DNA from: Candidatus Endomicrobiellum mastotermitis
GTDB taxonomy: Bacteria; Elusimicrobiota; Endomicrobiia; Endomicrobiales; Endomicrobiaceae
Reading direction: 5' to 3'
Assembly (NCBI GenBank): GCA_031272445.1
Contig: JAISTT010000015.1
Span: forward strand, 1 to 60,209
Length of the DNA: 60,209 bases
This document shows, piece by piece, positions 47,358-56,196 of the stretch (within the stretch, counting starts at the first letter, position 1; each line of letters begins with the position of its first letter). The notes under the pieces are model-generated. The model saw only the letters and a list, made by a program, of their open reading frames with translations, was not told the DNA's origin and ran no database searches. The position numbers and the translations under genes are program-made.

Positions 47358-49493
47358 CTAAAAACCTTCTTCCATTTCTATTTCTGTAGTTAAATCTTTT
47401 TTTTCAGGATTTAACAAAGTGACTTTATCACTGTGTTTTTTAGGAACGGTTCCGTATATAAATGCATCCAAAAGTGTATCAGAAGTTTTAGTTGATGTAA
47501 GGAGACCTGTTTTTTGATCAATTAATGCCCATTCAATATTTTCTGGTTGTGCAAAGTCCATTACTGGCTCTTTTTCAAGAGCCTTTTTCATAAATTGCGT
47601 CCATATTGGACATGCGATTACTCCTCCAGTGGCTTTTTCACCGAGAGATATCGAACTATCATCATATCCAACCCATACTCCACTGACTAGTTGAGGGGTG
47701 TATCCTATAAACCATGCATCGCTTGAGTTGTTTGTTGTGCCTGTTTTCCCGGCGCAAGGTCTTCCTAAATTTTTTGCGTTCCATCCACTTCCATTTTCAA
47801 CAACAGCTTTCAAGAGGTTGGTTATAATAAAACAGTTTTGAGCTGAGAAAATTTCTTTTTGCTGAGGAATATTTTGCTCTAAAATTTTTCCATTTCTGTC
47901 ACTTATTTTTGTAATAATATAAGGAGTTGTTTTAATGCCACCTGAAGCAAAAGTTGTAAATGCTGAGACCATTTCTTGTAAAGTTACTTCACTCGACCCT
48001 AAAGCGAGAGAAAAAGAATTTGCAAGAGGCGTTGTTATACCTAAATTTCTTGCGGTTTGTATAACTTTTGCTGGTGTTACTTTCATAATTGTTTCAACCG
48101 CACAAGTGTTGATAGACAGGGCGAGAGCTGTTCTCAAAGTTACAGATCCTCTATATTTTTTACCATAATTTGCAGGTGCCCAAATCTTGTTTGTGTTAAT
48201 TAGATCTTTTTCAGATACAGTTTCAGCTATATTTTCAAGCGTTACTGGATCTCTTGATACTAAATCCCATGAATTCCCCTTATTAATAAAAACCATTGGC
48301 TTGTCGTTAAGAATTGTTGCAGGTGTAAATCCTGTTTCAATTGCCGCTGCATATATAAATGGCTTAAAAGAAGAGCCTGGCTGTCGCTTTGCTTGAGTTG
48401 CTCTATTGAATTGCGATTCTTTGAAGTTGCGTCCACATACTATTGCTCTTATCGCTCCATTTTTAGGGTCTATAGCTATTAGAGCTCCTTGTACTTTTTG
48501 TGCTTTTCGCTTAGTCTTTTCAAATGTACTTAGTCTGCTTTCGTCAAATTTTGTAAGAGTTTCTTCAATTGCTTTTTCAGCTGCTATCTGGGCGTTTATG
48601 TCGAGAGTTGTGTAAATTGAAAGCCCTTCTTTAAATAAAGTATCTGTACCGTACTTTGGTTCGACTATTGATCTTACTATTTCCAGAAAATATTGGAGAG
48701 AATTTCCATTTGAAGCGTTTTCTTTTGGAGGTAGTGCAGTTGAGCGTGCTTGCTGTTCTTGAGCCTTTGTAATATAGTTTAGCTTTCTCATCTTTAATAA
48801 AACAAGATTTCTTCTTGCAAGAGCCGCTTTTTCGTTTTTAAAAGGATTATAGTAGTTTGGAGATTTTGGAATTGCGGCAAGCATTGCAGATTCTGCAAGA
48901 CTTAAGTTTTGTGCGTTTTTATTGAAATATGTTTTTGCTGCCGCTTGAACTCCGTAAGCACCATTGCCAAAATATATTTGGTTCATATAAAACTGTAGGA
49001 TTTCATATTTTGAATAGTTTTTTTCAAGCTGTATCGTCAGTAACACTTCTTTAATTTTTCTAACCAATGTTTTGTCGTTGTTTAAAAATATAGTTTTTGC
49101 AAGCTGTTGTGTTATTGTAGATCCTCCTTCTACCACCTTACCCTTTAACAATATCTTTAAAAAAGCGCGCACAATTCCCTTTATTGATATTCCCCAGTGT
49201 TTAAAAAAATCGTTGTCTTCAATAGCTATAAAAGCATTTTGGAGATTAATCGGCGTTTCTTTTATTGACGTAAAAGCACGTCTCTCAGTGAAGAGTTCTG
49301 CTATTAAATTATTGTCTTTGTCGTAAATTTTAGTTGATAATTTGGGAATATAGTTGCCGAACTGTTGTATGGATGGTAAACTGTCTATTAAATTTGCTAC
49401 GACTTTGCCTGCCACAAGTATAAGTATAAATAATAAAACAATGATTATAAAAATTGAAAAATTAAAAAAAGAGCTCTTTTTTTTTCGTTTCAT
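47358..49493 (-). CDS. mrcA: Penicillin-binding protein 1A (bifunctional)
   Basis: Class A PBP polymerising and cross-linking peptidoglycan, 711 aa. It has a basic start and a membrane anchor at about residues 10-36. The GT51 domain has Glu92 in IEDNDFFKHWG and GGSTITQQLAK. The transpeptidase has S374-S-F-K377, SIN in SINTCAVETIM and KTGT in CAGKTGTTNNSSDAWF. A consensus promoter ends only 10 bases before the ATG and no ribosome-binding site is visible. Confidence 0.95.
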   Translation of the reverse strand: MKRKKKSSFFNFSIFIIIVLLFILILVAGKVVANLIDSLPSIQQFGNYIPKLSTKIYDKDNNLIAELFTERRAFTSIKETPINLQNAFIAIEDNDFFKHWGISIKGIVRAFLKILLKGKVVEGGSTITQQLAKTIFLNNDKTLVRKIKEVLLTIQLEKNYSKYEILQFYMNQIYFGNGAYGVQAAAKTYFNKNAQNLSLAESAMLAAIPKSPNYYNPFKNEKAALARRNLVLLKMRKLNYITKAQEQQARSTALPPKENASNGNSLQYFLEIVRSIVEPKYGTDTLFKEGLSIYTTLDINAQIAAEKAIEETLTKFDESRLSTFEKTKRKAQKVQGALIAIDPKNGAIRAIVCGRNFKESQFNRATQAKRQPGSSFKPFIYAAAIETGFTPATILNDKPMVFINKGNSWDLVSRDPVTLENIAETVSEKDLINTNKIWAPANYGKKYRGSVTLRTALALSINTCAVETIMKVTPAKVIQTARNLGITTPLANSFSLALGSSEVTLQEMVSAFTTFASGGIKTTPYIITKISDRNGKILEQNIPQQKEIFSAQNCFIITNLLKAVVENGSGWNAKNLGRPCAGKTGTTNNSSDAWFIGYTPQLVSGVWVGYDDSSISLGEKATGGVIACPIWTQFMKKALEKEPVMDFAQPENIEWALIDQKTGLLTSTKTSDTLLDAFIYGTVPKKHSDKVTLLNPEKKDLTTEIEMEEGF

Positions 49494-49503
49494 AACTACA
49501 GAA

Positions 49504-49532
49504 ATTATATTTTAAAATAAAGTTTGTGTCAA
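49504..49532 (-). promoter_or_regulatory. Perfect-consensus promoter of mrcA
   Basis: On the minus strand TTGACA (49532-49527), exactly 17 bases, then TATAAT (49509-49504): both boxes and the spacing match the sigma-70 consensus. The expected start near 49497 leaves a leader of only about 4 bases before the ATG at 49493, i.e. a nearly leaderless transcript. Confidence 0.7.
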
Positions 49533-49833
49533 AGGAGATAGGAGACAACTTTTACTCATTAAAGATTATATGTTGAAAATTGGAAATAGATTATGGGATG
49601 ATAAAAGTTATTAATTTTTGATACCATATCAAAACTTTCTAAGAACTCATCCTTGCTTTTTGGTTCTTAGATTCTAATCTCTTAACAACAAATAAAAAGA
49701 GTGCTATAATCGTAAATTATAAGTGCGTATTTATGTAAGGATAAAGTAGTTGGTGTTTACATTTTGATCTGTATAATTGACTTATACCTTAAATAGGAAT
49801 AAAGTAGATGGACATATGAATAATTTTTGTTCA

Positions 49834-49842
49834 TGGTATAAT
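49834..49842 (+). promoter_or_regulatory. Extended -10 promoter of the DUF502 gene
   Basis: TGG plus a perfect TATAAT (49837-49842) is an extended -10. Ten bases separate it from the ATG at 49853, the same distance as for the divergent mrcA, and no ribosome-binding site is seen. The transcript is expected to be nearly leaderless. Confidence 0.5.
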
Positions 49843-49852
49843 TGGGTAAACT

Positions 49853-50536
49853 ATGATAAATTCTAGCAATGAGAAGCAAGTAAAAAAAAGTTTAAAGGAA
49901 AAAATCAGCATTTTAGCTAAGACATATTTTGTTACAGGGTTAATTGTCATCATACCCCTTTGGCTCACATTTTTTATTGTGACTATTATTTTTAAATGGG
50001 TAAGTAGTTTTGCCTTGCCTGTTATTAATTATTTTGTTGTTGATACGTTTTTGGTTCATGCTATAGCGAGGGTTTTGAGTTTTTTTATTTCAATTTTAAG
50101 TATAGCCATTTTAGGGTTTATTACAAATAGGGTTTTTGGGAAAAATGCTTTAAATTCTATAGAGAAACTTATTGAAAAGTTGCCTGTTTTAGGAACGATT
50201 CATTCTGCGGCGAAGCAATTTGTAAATTTTTTGTTTGGTAAAGACAGCGCAAAGAATTTTAAGAAAGTTGTTTTTGTTCCTTATCCATATAAAAATATTT
50301 ATAGTGTAGCTTTTTTAACTAGTGAACAAGTAATTAATGATGAGAAATATTTTTGTGCTTTTATGCCTACAACTCCAAATCCTACAACTGGGTTTTTATT
50401 ACTGATTAAAGAAGAAGATGTAATTTATACTAACTATAGTGTAGAACAGGCGTTTCAGTTTATTATTTCAATAGGAGTAATAAATATGGATGGAAATAAT
50501 AAAGAAGCGAACTTTATAAAAAATAGAGAAATTTAG
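49853..50536 (+). CDS. DUF502 family membrane protein
   Basis: A 227-aa protein with two N-terminal membrane segments (about 27-50 and 65-90, in YFVTGLIVIIPLWLTFFIVT and FISILSIAILGFITN). A soluble part follows with IEKLIEKLPVLGTIHSAAKQ and the family motif MPTTPNPTTGF. The function of DUF502 is unknown. It is followed by hisS after two bases, so the two are cotranscribed and probably translationally coupled. Confidence 0.82.
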   Translation: MINSSNEKQVKKSLKEKISILAKTYFVTGLIVIIPLWLTFFIVTIIFKWVSSFALPVINYFVVDTFLVHAIARVLSFFISILSIAILGFITNRVFGKNALNSIEKLIEKLPVLGTIHSAAKQFVNFLFGKDSAKNFKKVVFVPYPYKNIYSVAFLTSEQVINDEKYFCAFMPTTPNPTTGFLLLIKEEDVIYTNYSVEQAFQFIISIGVINMDGNNKEANFIKNREI

Positions 50537-50538
50537 GG

Positions 50539-51903
50539 ATGAATTATAAGGCTCCACGTGGTACACATGATATTTTTGGCGTAGATCTCGAGCGAATGAG
50601 TTTATTGGAGCAAAATGCAAGAACTATTTTTAAAAAATACGGATTTAAAGAGATGAGAACTCCGATATTTGAAGATGCCTCTCTTTTTACGCGTTCTGTT
50701 GGGCAAGTTACTGATATCGTAAAAAAGGAAATGTATATATTTAAAGATAGAAAGGAAAGGAAACTTGCTTTACGACCAGAAGGAACTGCGTCTATAGTAA
50801 GAGCTTTTATTGAGCATAGGCTTGATGTTATGGGGCCTGCTGTAGTTAAATTTTTTTATATGGGTGAAATGTTTCGCTATGAAAGGCCGCAAGCAGGTCG
50901 GTATAGACAATTTCATCAAATAGGAGCTGAATTTTTTGGCAGTTCGTCTCCTGCTGCAGATGCAGAAATTATCTTGTTAGCCTATGATTTACTTCGCTCA
51001 GTTGGTATAAATAAAGTAAGTGTACGCTTAAATTCTTTGGGTTGCCAGAATTGCAGACATGCTTTTAGAGAAGAATTGGTTAAATATCTAATTTCTATAG
51101 AGGGTCTGTGTGGAGACTGCCGGGAAAGACTTTGGAGAAATCCTTTAAGAGTTCTTGATTGCAAGATAGATTTAAATAGGTTTACTTGTATTCCTGAAAT
51201 GTCAAATTACTTGTGTAGTGAATGTGAAAATGATTTTAGTTTGTTAAAGTCTTTACTTGATGGTGTGAGATGCAATTATAAAGTTGATAATAGACTTGTA
51301 AGGGGACTGGATTATTATACGAAAACTGTTTTTGAAATTTATTGTACAGATATTGATTCTCATACGGAAATTGCAATATCTGAAAAAGTTGAAAAGGAGT
51401 TAAGTACAAAAGTTTTGGATATAGGTCAGACTGTTGTACTTGCGGCAGGTGGAAGATATGATAATCTTGTTGAGGAATTGGGAGGACGAAGCACTCCAGC
51501 TGTTGGATTTGCCCTTGGGTCTGAAAGAGTTTTAATTGTTGCTGACACAAACCTGATGCCTTTAAATATTTTTCAAGAGGAAGAGATTTATTATATAGCT
51601 ATTGTTGATCAAGAACTTTTCAAAGAAGCTTTTTCTTTTGCAGTAAAAATTAGGAGAGATGGATTAAAAAACAATAAGAATATTTCCGTTTTTGGTCCTA
51701 TTGATGGGAAGAGTTTAACATGGCAACTAAAATTTGCAGATAAGATAGGAGCTTCTAAAACGATAATTTTTGCTAAGATTGAATTTGAAAAAGGTAAAGT
51801 TTTAGTAAAGAATATGCAGAATGCAAAGGATAAAATGCAAACAGAAGTTCTTATAGATGAATTTTTAAATGTGACTAATAATTGTAGAGCAGTACATAGT
51901 TAG
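50539..51903 (+). CDS. hisS: Histidyl-tRNA synthetase
   Basis: Charges tRNA-His. Class II, 454 aa, about 30 residues longer than typical. Motif 1 is FEDASLFTRSVGQVTDIVKK, motif 2 is MGEMFRYERPQAGRYRQFHQ, the His-specific block is LVRGLDYYTKTVFEI, and motif 3 is AVGFALGSERVL. A C-terminal anticodon domain follows. A cysteine set in the middle (CQNC, CGDC, CSEC) suggests a structural zinc or insertion region, as seen in some HisRS. Confidence 0.96.
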   Translation: MNYKAPRGTHDIFGVDLERMSLLEQNARTIFKKYGFKEMRTPIFEDASLFTRSVGQVTDIVKKEMYIFKDRKERKLALRPEGTASIVRAFIEHRLDVMGPAVVKFFYMGEMFRYERPQAGRYRQFHQIGAEFFGSSSPAADAEIILLAYDLLRSVGINKVSVRLNSLGCQNCRHAFREELVKYLISIEGLCGDCRERLWRNPLRVLDCKIDLNRFTCIPEMSNYLCSECENDFSLLKSLLDGVRCNYKVDNRLVRGLDYYTKTVFEIYCTDIDSHTEIAISEKVEKELSTKVLDIGQTVVLAAGGRYDNLVEELGGRSTPAVGFALGSERVLIVADTNLMPLNIFQEEEIYYIAIVDQELFKEAFSFAVKIRRDGLKNNKNISVFGPIDGKSLTWQLKFADKIGASKTIIFAKIEFEKGKVLVKNMQNAKDKMQTEVLIDEFLNVTNNCRAVHS

Positions 51904-52636
51904 AAATTCAATTTGGAGTGCAGTTATGTTTTTTTTCTAGTTCTACTAAAACACTAATAGAAAATCCTTATGTGTGATAAATAGACTGCTTACGTTTACT
52001 ATTGACTAGTAAATTCTTTGTTAAGATGAAAGAAGAGAAACTTACGCGACATAAATTATAAAAGATTGTTAAGTATTAGTCTTGTATTCTACAAGTACCA
52101 AGTATTGAGACTTATGTCCGATGGAGTAAATTCTCGAGAAAGTAAACTATATAGTTTCTTTTATGGTAATGTGTGAGACTTTTCTACAAACTTGCTTATA
52201 ATTTTTAGCATCTTTTCTGTGGATGTACTTGATGTATTTTTTGACTCAACCAGTGTATTTTCTTATTTCTACTAGAAAGTTTTTAAATAGTTTCTTTTGA
52301 AATTGTTCTTTATTTTGTACGTCTATACTACTTTTGATAAATTTTGTATTAGATGACGTTATTATCATTTTCAATTTTTAGAGTTTAGTATGAAGCTAAA
52401 GTAGTTTATTTAGTCTTCCTGCTTCAAAACAACCTTATTTATACACTATTATAAACTTTGATGGTTGTATCAATTACCACGCAAAAATCGTCTATCTATA
52501 AAATTCTATAAAACTGGTAGACAAGTGTTGTGGATCTAAGGTCTTTAGTTAACAAATTATACTATCATCTTTTGGCCCATTGTGACTAAGGTTAATAAAT
52601 AAACCACATGTTAATTATAAAACATTCAACATTAAT
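51904..52636. other. Gene-free stretch, possible gene remnant on the minus strand
   Basis: About 730 bases between convergent hisS and the citrate synthase with no intact gene. A 40-codon open piece on the minus strand (52368-52246, reading KKLFKNFLVEIRKYTG at its end) is followed in a shifted frame by SKNTSSTSTEKMLKIISKF. This loosely resembles the N-terminal domain of a tyrosine recombinase, but the match is by eye and may be chance. No repeat, tRNA or terminator is evident. Confidence 0.3.
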
Positions 52637-54010
52637 TTATGTATATTTAGATAAATACTTTTTTGCAAACTTTAATAACTCTTCATGTGATAAGCAATTG
52701 TTTCTTCCATCTTTATAGAGTTTATCAATCTCTTCCTTAATTTTTGTTATAGCAGGATCATTTTTATCTAGTTTTTCTTGTGAATCCATAAGCTTTGGAA
52801 GCTGTGTGTTATACCAATATGCCAGTCCCGCTAGACCGGCTCTGTCTGTAATAGCAACCTCTGGTGGTCTACCTAAAATAGCATGAGTGTCAAATACATT
52901 GTATATTTCCTGCTCTTTCAATAATCCGTCAGCATGTATTCCTGCTTTTGTTATATTGAAGTTTGATCCAACAAAAGGTTGGTTTGGAGGGATATCATAT
53001 TTAAGTTCATTTTTAAAATATTGTGCTATTTCAGTGATAGTGGATAAATCCATTCCGTTTGTTGTTCCCCTCAAGGCAGTATATTCTATAGCGAGTGCTT
53101 CAACTGGAGTGTTGCCTGTTCTTTCTCCTATACCTAAGAGTGTCCCATTGATTCCGGCGCATCCGTAAAGCCACGCACTTGTAGAGTTTGCTAGAGCTCT
53201 GTAGAAATCATTATGTCCATGCCATTCAATATACTTTGATGGAACTCCTGCATGGTGAGTTAAACCATACACTATTCCGTTTATATTTCTTGGCATCGAA
53301 GCTCCTGGGTAACTTACGGCAAATCCTAAAGTGTCACAGGCTCTTATTTTTATTGGAATTTCAGCTTCCTGAGAGAGTTTCATAAGCTCAATTGCGAATG
53401 GGACGACGAAACCGTAAAAATCTGCTCTTGTTATATCTTCAAAATGACAGCGTGGTATGATACCTTTCGATAAAGCAGCTTTAACTATATCCAAGTACAT
53501 ATTCATAGCTTCTTTACGCGTTTTCTTCAACTTTAAAAAAATGTGGTAATCTGAACATGAAGTCAAAATACCCGTTTCTTTAAGTCCAATTTCTTTTACG
53601 AGTTTAAAATCACTTTTTGTGGCTCTTATCCATGCAGTGATTTGAGGAAAATCATAGCCCAATTCTTTGCATTTATACACTGCTTTTCTGTCTTTTTCAG
53701 AGTAAAGGAAGAATTCAGATTGTTTTATCATTCCATTTGGTCCGCCAAGCTTGTGAAGATATTTATACAGTTGGACTATTTGCTTTACTGTAAAAGGATT
53801 AATTGCCTGTTGGCCATCGCGAAATGTGGTGTCTGTAATCCATATTTGATCAGGAGGGTTCATAGGAACAACTTCATTATTAAAGGAAATTTTTGGAATC
53901 TCAGCATATGGAAACATTTCTCTGAAAAGATGTGGTTTAGTTACGTCTTGGAGCTCAAAATGGTATTCTTCAGATTCAAGTCTATTTGTACGTTTATTAA
54001 GAGTAAGCAT
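52637..54010 (-). CDS. Re-citrate synthase (isopropylmalate synthase-like)
   Basis: Condenses acetyl-CoA with oxaloacetate to citrate with Re stereochemistry, a DRE-TIM enzyme unrelated to GltA. The 457-aa sequence has DTTFRDGQQAINPFTVKQI, LHKLGGPNGMIKQSEFFLYS, CHFEDITRADFYGF, EWHGHNDFYRA and GERTGNTPVE. These blocks fit the clostridial Re-citrate synthase group better than LeuA or homocitrate synthase. No leu genes are adjacent. The ribosome-binding site is AAAGGAGATATG. It lies on the same strand as the aminotransferase. Confidence 0.72.
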   Translation of the reverse strand: MLTLNKRTNRLESEEYHFELQDVTKPHLFREMFPYAEIPKISFNNEVVPMNPPDQIWITDTTFRDGQQAINPFTVKQIVQLYKYLHKLGGPNGMIKQSEFFLYSEKDRKAVYKCKELGYDFPQITAWIRATKSDFKLVKEIGLKETGILTSCSDYHIFLKLKKTRKEAMNMYLDIVKAALSKGIIPRCHFEDITRADFYGFVVPFAIELMKLSQEAEIPIKIRACDTLGFAVSYPGASMPRNINGIVYGLTHHAGVPSKYIEWHGHNDFYRALANSTSAWLYGCAGINGTLLGIGERTGNTPVEALAIEYTALRGTTNGMDLSTITEIAQYFKNELKYDIPPNQPFVGSNFNITKAGIHADGLLKEQEIYNVFDTHAILGRPPEVAITDRAGLAGLAYWYNTQLPKLMDSQEKLDKNDPAITKIKEEIDKLYKDGRNNCLSHEELLKFAKKYLSKYT

Positions 54011-54254
54011 TCATATCTCCTTTAATTTAATACTATACTATATACATGTTGTAACTAATTGTTTTATAGTAATATAATCAATTAATGTAATAAAAAAATA
54101 AATTAACATTTTCTTCTACTTCTACATACTTTACTCTATATAAATAACATAATATAAAGTTTAAAAATATATAAGTAAGCGATAAGGACAATTAATGGTT
54201 ACTATATTACTTATATATTATGATTGTCATTTTTATTTGTTTTAAGGTATAAGC

Positions 54255-55442
54255 TTAATCTTTTAAGATTGTCATTAATCTGTCAATGCCTCTTTTAATA
54301 TTTTCAATAGAAGTTGCATAAGAAAGTCTTATGTATCCTTCAGCTCCGAAAGCTGAACCTGGAACAACTGCAATTTTAGCTACATCTAGTAAGTAGTCTG
54401 CAAACTCTATATCTGTATTGATAATTCTTTTTTTAAAAGCTTTTCCTAAAAGAGATTTTATGTTGGGAAAGACGTAAAAAGCACCTTCTGGTTTTCTGCA
54501 TGTGATACCTTTTATATTGTTGAGTCCTTGTACTATGTAATTTCTTCTTTTTTCAAATTCTTGTTTCATATGTTCAAGATAATCTTGAGTGCCGTTTAGT
54601 GCTTCTACAGAAGCCTTTATTGAAATTGATGAAGCATTTGAAGTTGATTGACTTTGTACTTTTGCCATTGCGGAAATAATGTTTTTAGGTCCAGCCGCGT
54701 AACCTATTCTCCAACCTGTCATTGAATAGGCTTTTGAAACTCCATTTACTACAATTGTAAGTTCTTTGACTTCTGGGCAAACTTCTGCAATAGATGTGAA
54801 TTTGAAATTGTCATATGTAAGTTTTTCGTATATATCGTCTGAAATTATGAGGATTTTATTTTTTACACATACTTTGGTTATTGCTTTTAGTTCATTAGCA
54901 GTATATGTAGTGCCTGTAGGATTTGATGGAGAGTTAACTATGATAGCTTTTGTTTTTGAAGTCAAAGCCTTTTCTATTTCCTCTGAAGTTGCTTTAAAAT
55001 CGACTTTGTCGTTTGTTTGGATTATTACGGGCTTCCCACCAGCAAGTATAACCATATCTGTATAAGAAACCCAGAATGGTGCTGGAATTATAACTTCGTC
55101 TCCGTCGTCAATTATTGATTGAAAAATGTTATAGATGGAGTGTTTGGCTCCGCATGAAACTATAATTTCTTCAGGAGAATATGTAAGATTGTTATCTCTT
55201 TTGAGTTTGTTTATAATTGCATTTTTTAGCTCTGGAGTCCCAGCAACTGGGCAGTACTTTGTGAAACCTGAGTTTATTGCTGAGATAGCTGCTTCTTTTA
55301 TGTTAATAGGTGTATCGAAATCTGGCTCACCTACACCAAAATTTATGATGTCTACTCCCTGTTGTTTAAGTGCTTTTGCTTTCGCATCTATTGCTAGTGT
55401 TGGAGATGGTTTGATTGAGTGTACTCTTTTTGAAATTTGCAT
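54255..55442 (-). CDS. Aspartate/aromatic-type class I aminotransferase
   Basis: PLP enzyme of 395 aa. FGVGEPDFDTP, NPTG at 174-177, the Asp/Tyr of SDDIYEKL near 201-208, and Lys237 in GVSKAYSMTGWRIGYAAGP (PLP Schiff base) are all present. It is most like AspB/AspAT subgroup Ib, converting oxaloacetate and glutamate to aspartate and 2-oxoglutarate. The substrate is not certain. It lies 244 bases upstream of the citrate synthase on the same strand, consistent with C4/C5 amino acid supply. Confidence 0.88.
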   Translation of the reverse strand: MQISKRVHSIKPSPTLAIDAKAKALKQQGVDIINFGVGEPDFDTPINIKEAAISAINSGFTKYCPVAGTPELKNAIINKLKRDNNLTYSPEEIIVSCGAKHSIYNIFQSIIDDGDEVIIPAPFWVSYTDMVILAGGKPVIIQTNDKVDFKATSEEIEKALTSKTKAIIVNSPSNPTGTTYTANELKAITKVCVKNKILIISDDIYEKLTYDNFKFTSIAEVCPEVKELTIVVNGVSKAYSMTGWRIGYAAGPKNIISAMAKVQSQSTSNASSISIKASVEALNGTQDYLEHMKQEFEKRRNYIVQGLNNIKGITCRKPEGAFYVFPNIKSLLGKAFKKRIINTDIEFADYLLDVAKIAVVPGSAFGAEGYIRLSYATSIENIKRGIDRLMTILKD

Positions 55443-55546
55443 TTTTTATTTCCTTTTTGTTTGGATTATTTGCAAAAAAGCATTAATCATTGATTTATAT
55501 TATAATTTTTGAAAATTGATTTAATTGTGAACTTTGGAATACTTTA

Positions 55547-55575
55547 TTGACAAAATTCTCTGGATTTTATATTAC
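55547..55575 (+). promoter_or_regulatory. Promoter of rplU-rpmA-obgE
   Basis: A perfect TTGACA at 55547-55552 is followed after 17 bases by TATTAC (55570-55575). Transcription would start near 55582, and the rplU ATG is at 55599 with AAAGGAG in between. It lies in the divergent gap with the aminotransferase gene. Confidence 0.55.
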
Positions 55576-55598
55576 TACAAGTCAAAGGAGTATGTCAA

Positions 55599-55913
55599 AT
55601 GTATGCGATTATTAAGACAGGTGGGAAGCAGTACAAAGTGGAAAAAGGCTCTAATTTAGTGGTAGATAAAATTGATAAGGCACAAAAAAATCAAGAGATT
55701 GTTCTTAAGGAGGTGTTGTTGCTTTCGGATGAGCAGAAGACATTAATTGGGAAACCTATAGTTGAGGGTATAACTGTAACGGCAAAAGTCATTTCCCAAA
55801 AGAGGGCACCTAAAATTTTAGTATTTAAAAAAAAGCCTAAAAAGGGATACAAGAAACTTCAAGGGCATCGTCAGTATTTAACAGAGTTAGAAATTACTGG
55901 AATTAGTGTTTGA
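55599..55913 (+). CDS. rplU: 50S ribosomal protein L21
   Basis: Large-subunit protein of 104 aa. MYAIIKTGGKQYKVEKGSNL at the start and KKPKKGYKKLQGHRQYLTELEI near the end are diagnostic. The ribosome-binding site is CAAAGGAG. No Prp protease gene lies between rplU and rpmA, unlike in Firmicutes. Confidence 0.97.
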   Translation: MYAIIKTGGKQYKVEKGSNLVVDKIDKAQKNQEIVLKEVLLLSDEQKTLIGKPIVEGITVTAKVISQKRAPKILVFKKKPKKGYKKLQGHRQYLTELEITGISV

Positions 55914-55944
55914 AAAACCTACTTAATAGGAAGGAGGCATCGAA

Positions 55945-56196
55945 ATGGCGCATGTCAAAGCGCAAGGTTCATCTACTAACGGGCGTGACTCGCATGGTCA
56001 AAGGTTAGGCGTGAAAATTTATGGTAATCAAAAAGCTTCTGCGGGTGCGATCATAGTTCGGCAAAGAGGTACAAAATATCACCCTGGAATAAATGTTGGA
56101 ATTGGCAAAGACGACACTATTTTTGCAAAAAGTGCTGGAATTGTTAAGTTTGTCAGAAAGTCTGGTGGTAGATGTTACATAAATGTTTATAGATAA
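55945..56196 (+). CDS. rpmA: 50S ribosomal protein L27
   Basis: P-site protein of 83 aa whose N-terminal tail reaches the peptidyl-transferase centre. It starts [20 protein letters not shown] directly, without the cleavable N-terminal extension seen in Firmicutes, which agrees with the missing Prp protease. AAGGAGG precedes the ATG. Its end overlaps obgE by 14 bases. Confidence 0.97.
   Translation: MAHVKAQGSSTNGRDSHGQRLGVKIYGNQKASAGAIIVRQRGTKYHPGINVGIGKDDTIFAKSAGIVKFVRKSGGRCYINVYR

Noticed and set aside
53642-54025. 127-codon + strand frame opposite the citrate synthase N-terminus
   Set aside because: Antisense to a strongly conserved enzyme with a clear ribosome-binding site; no recognisable product.
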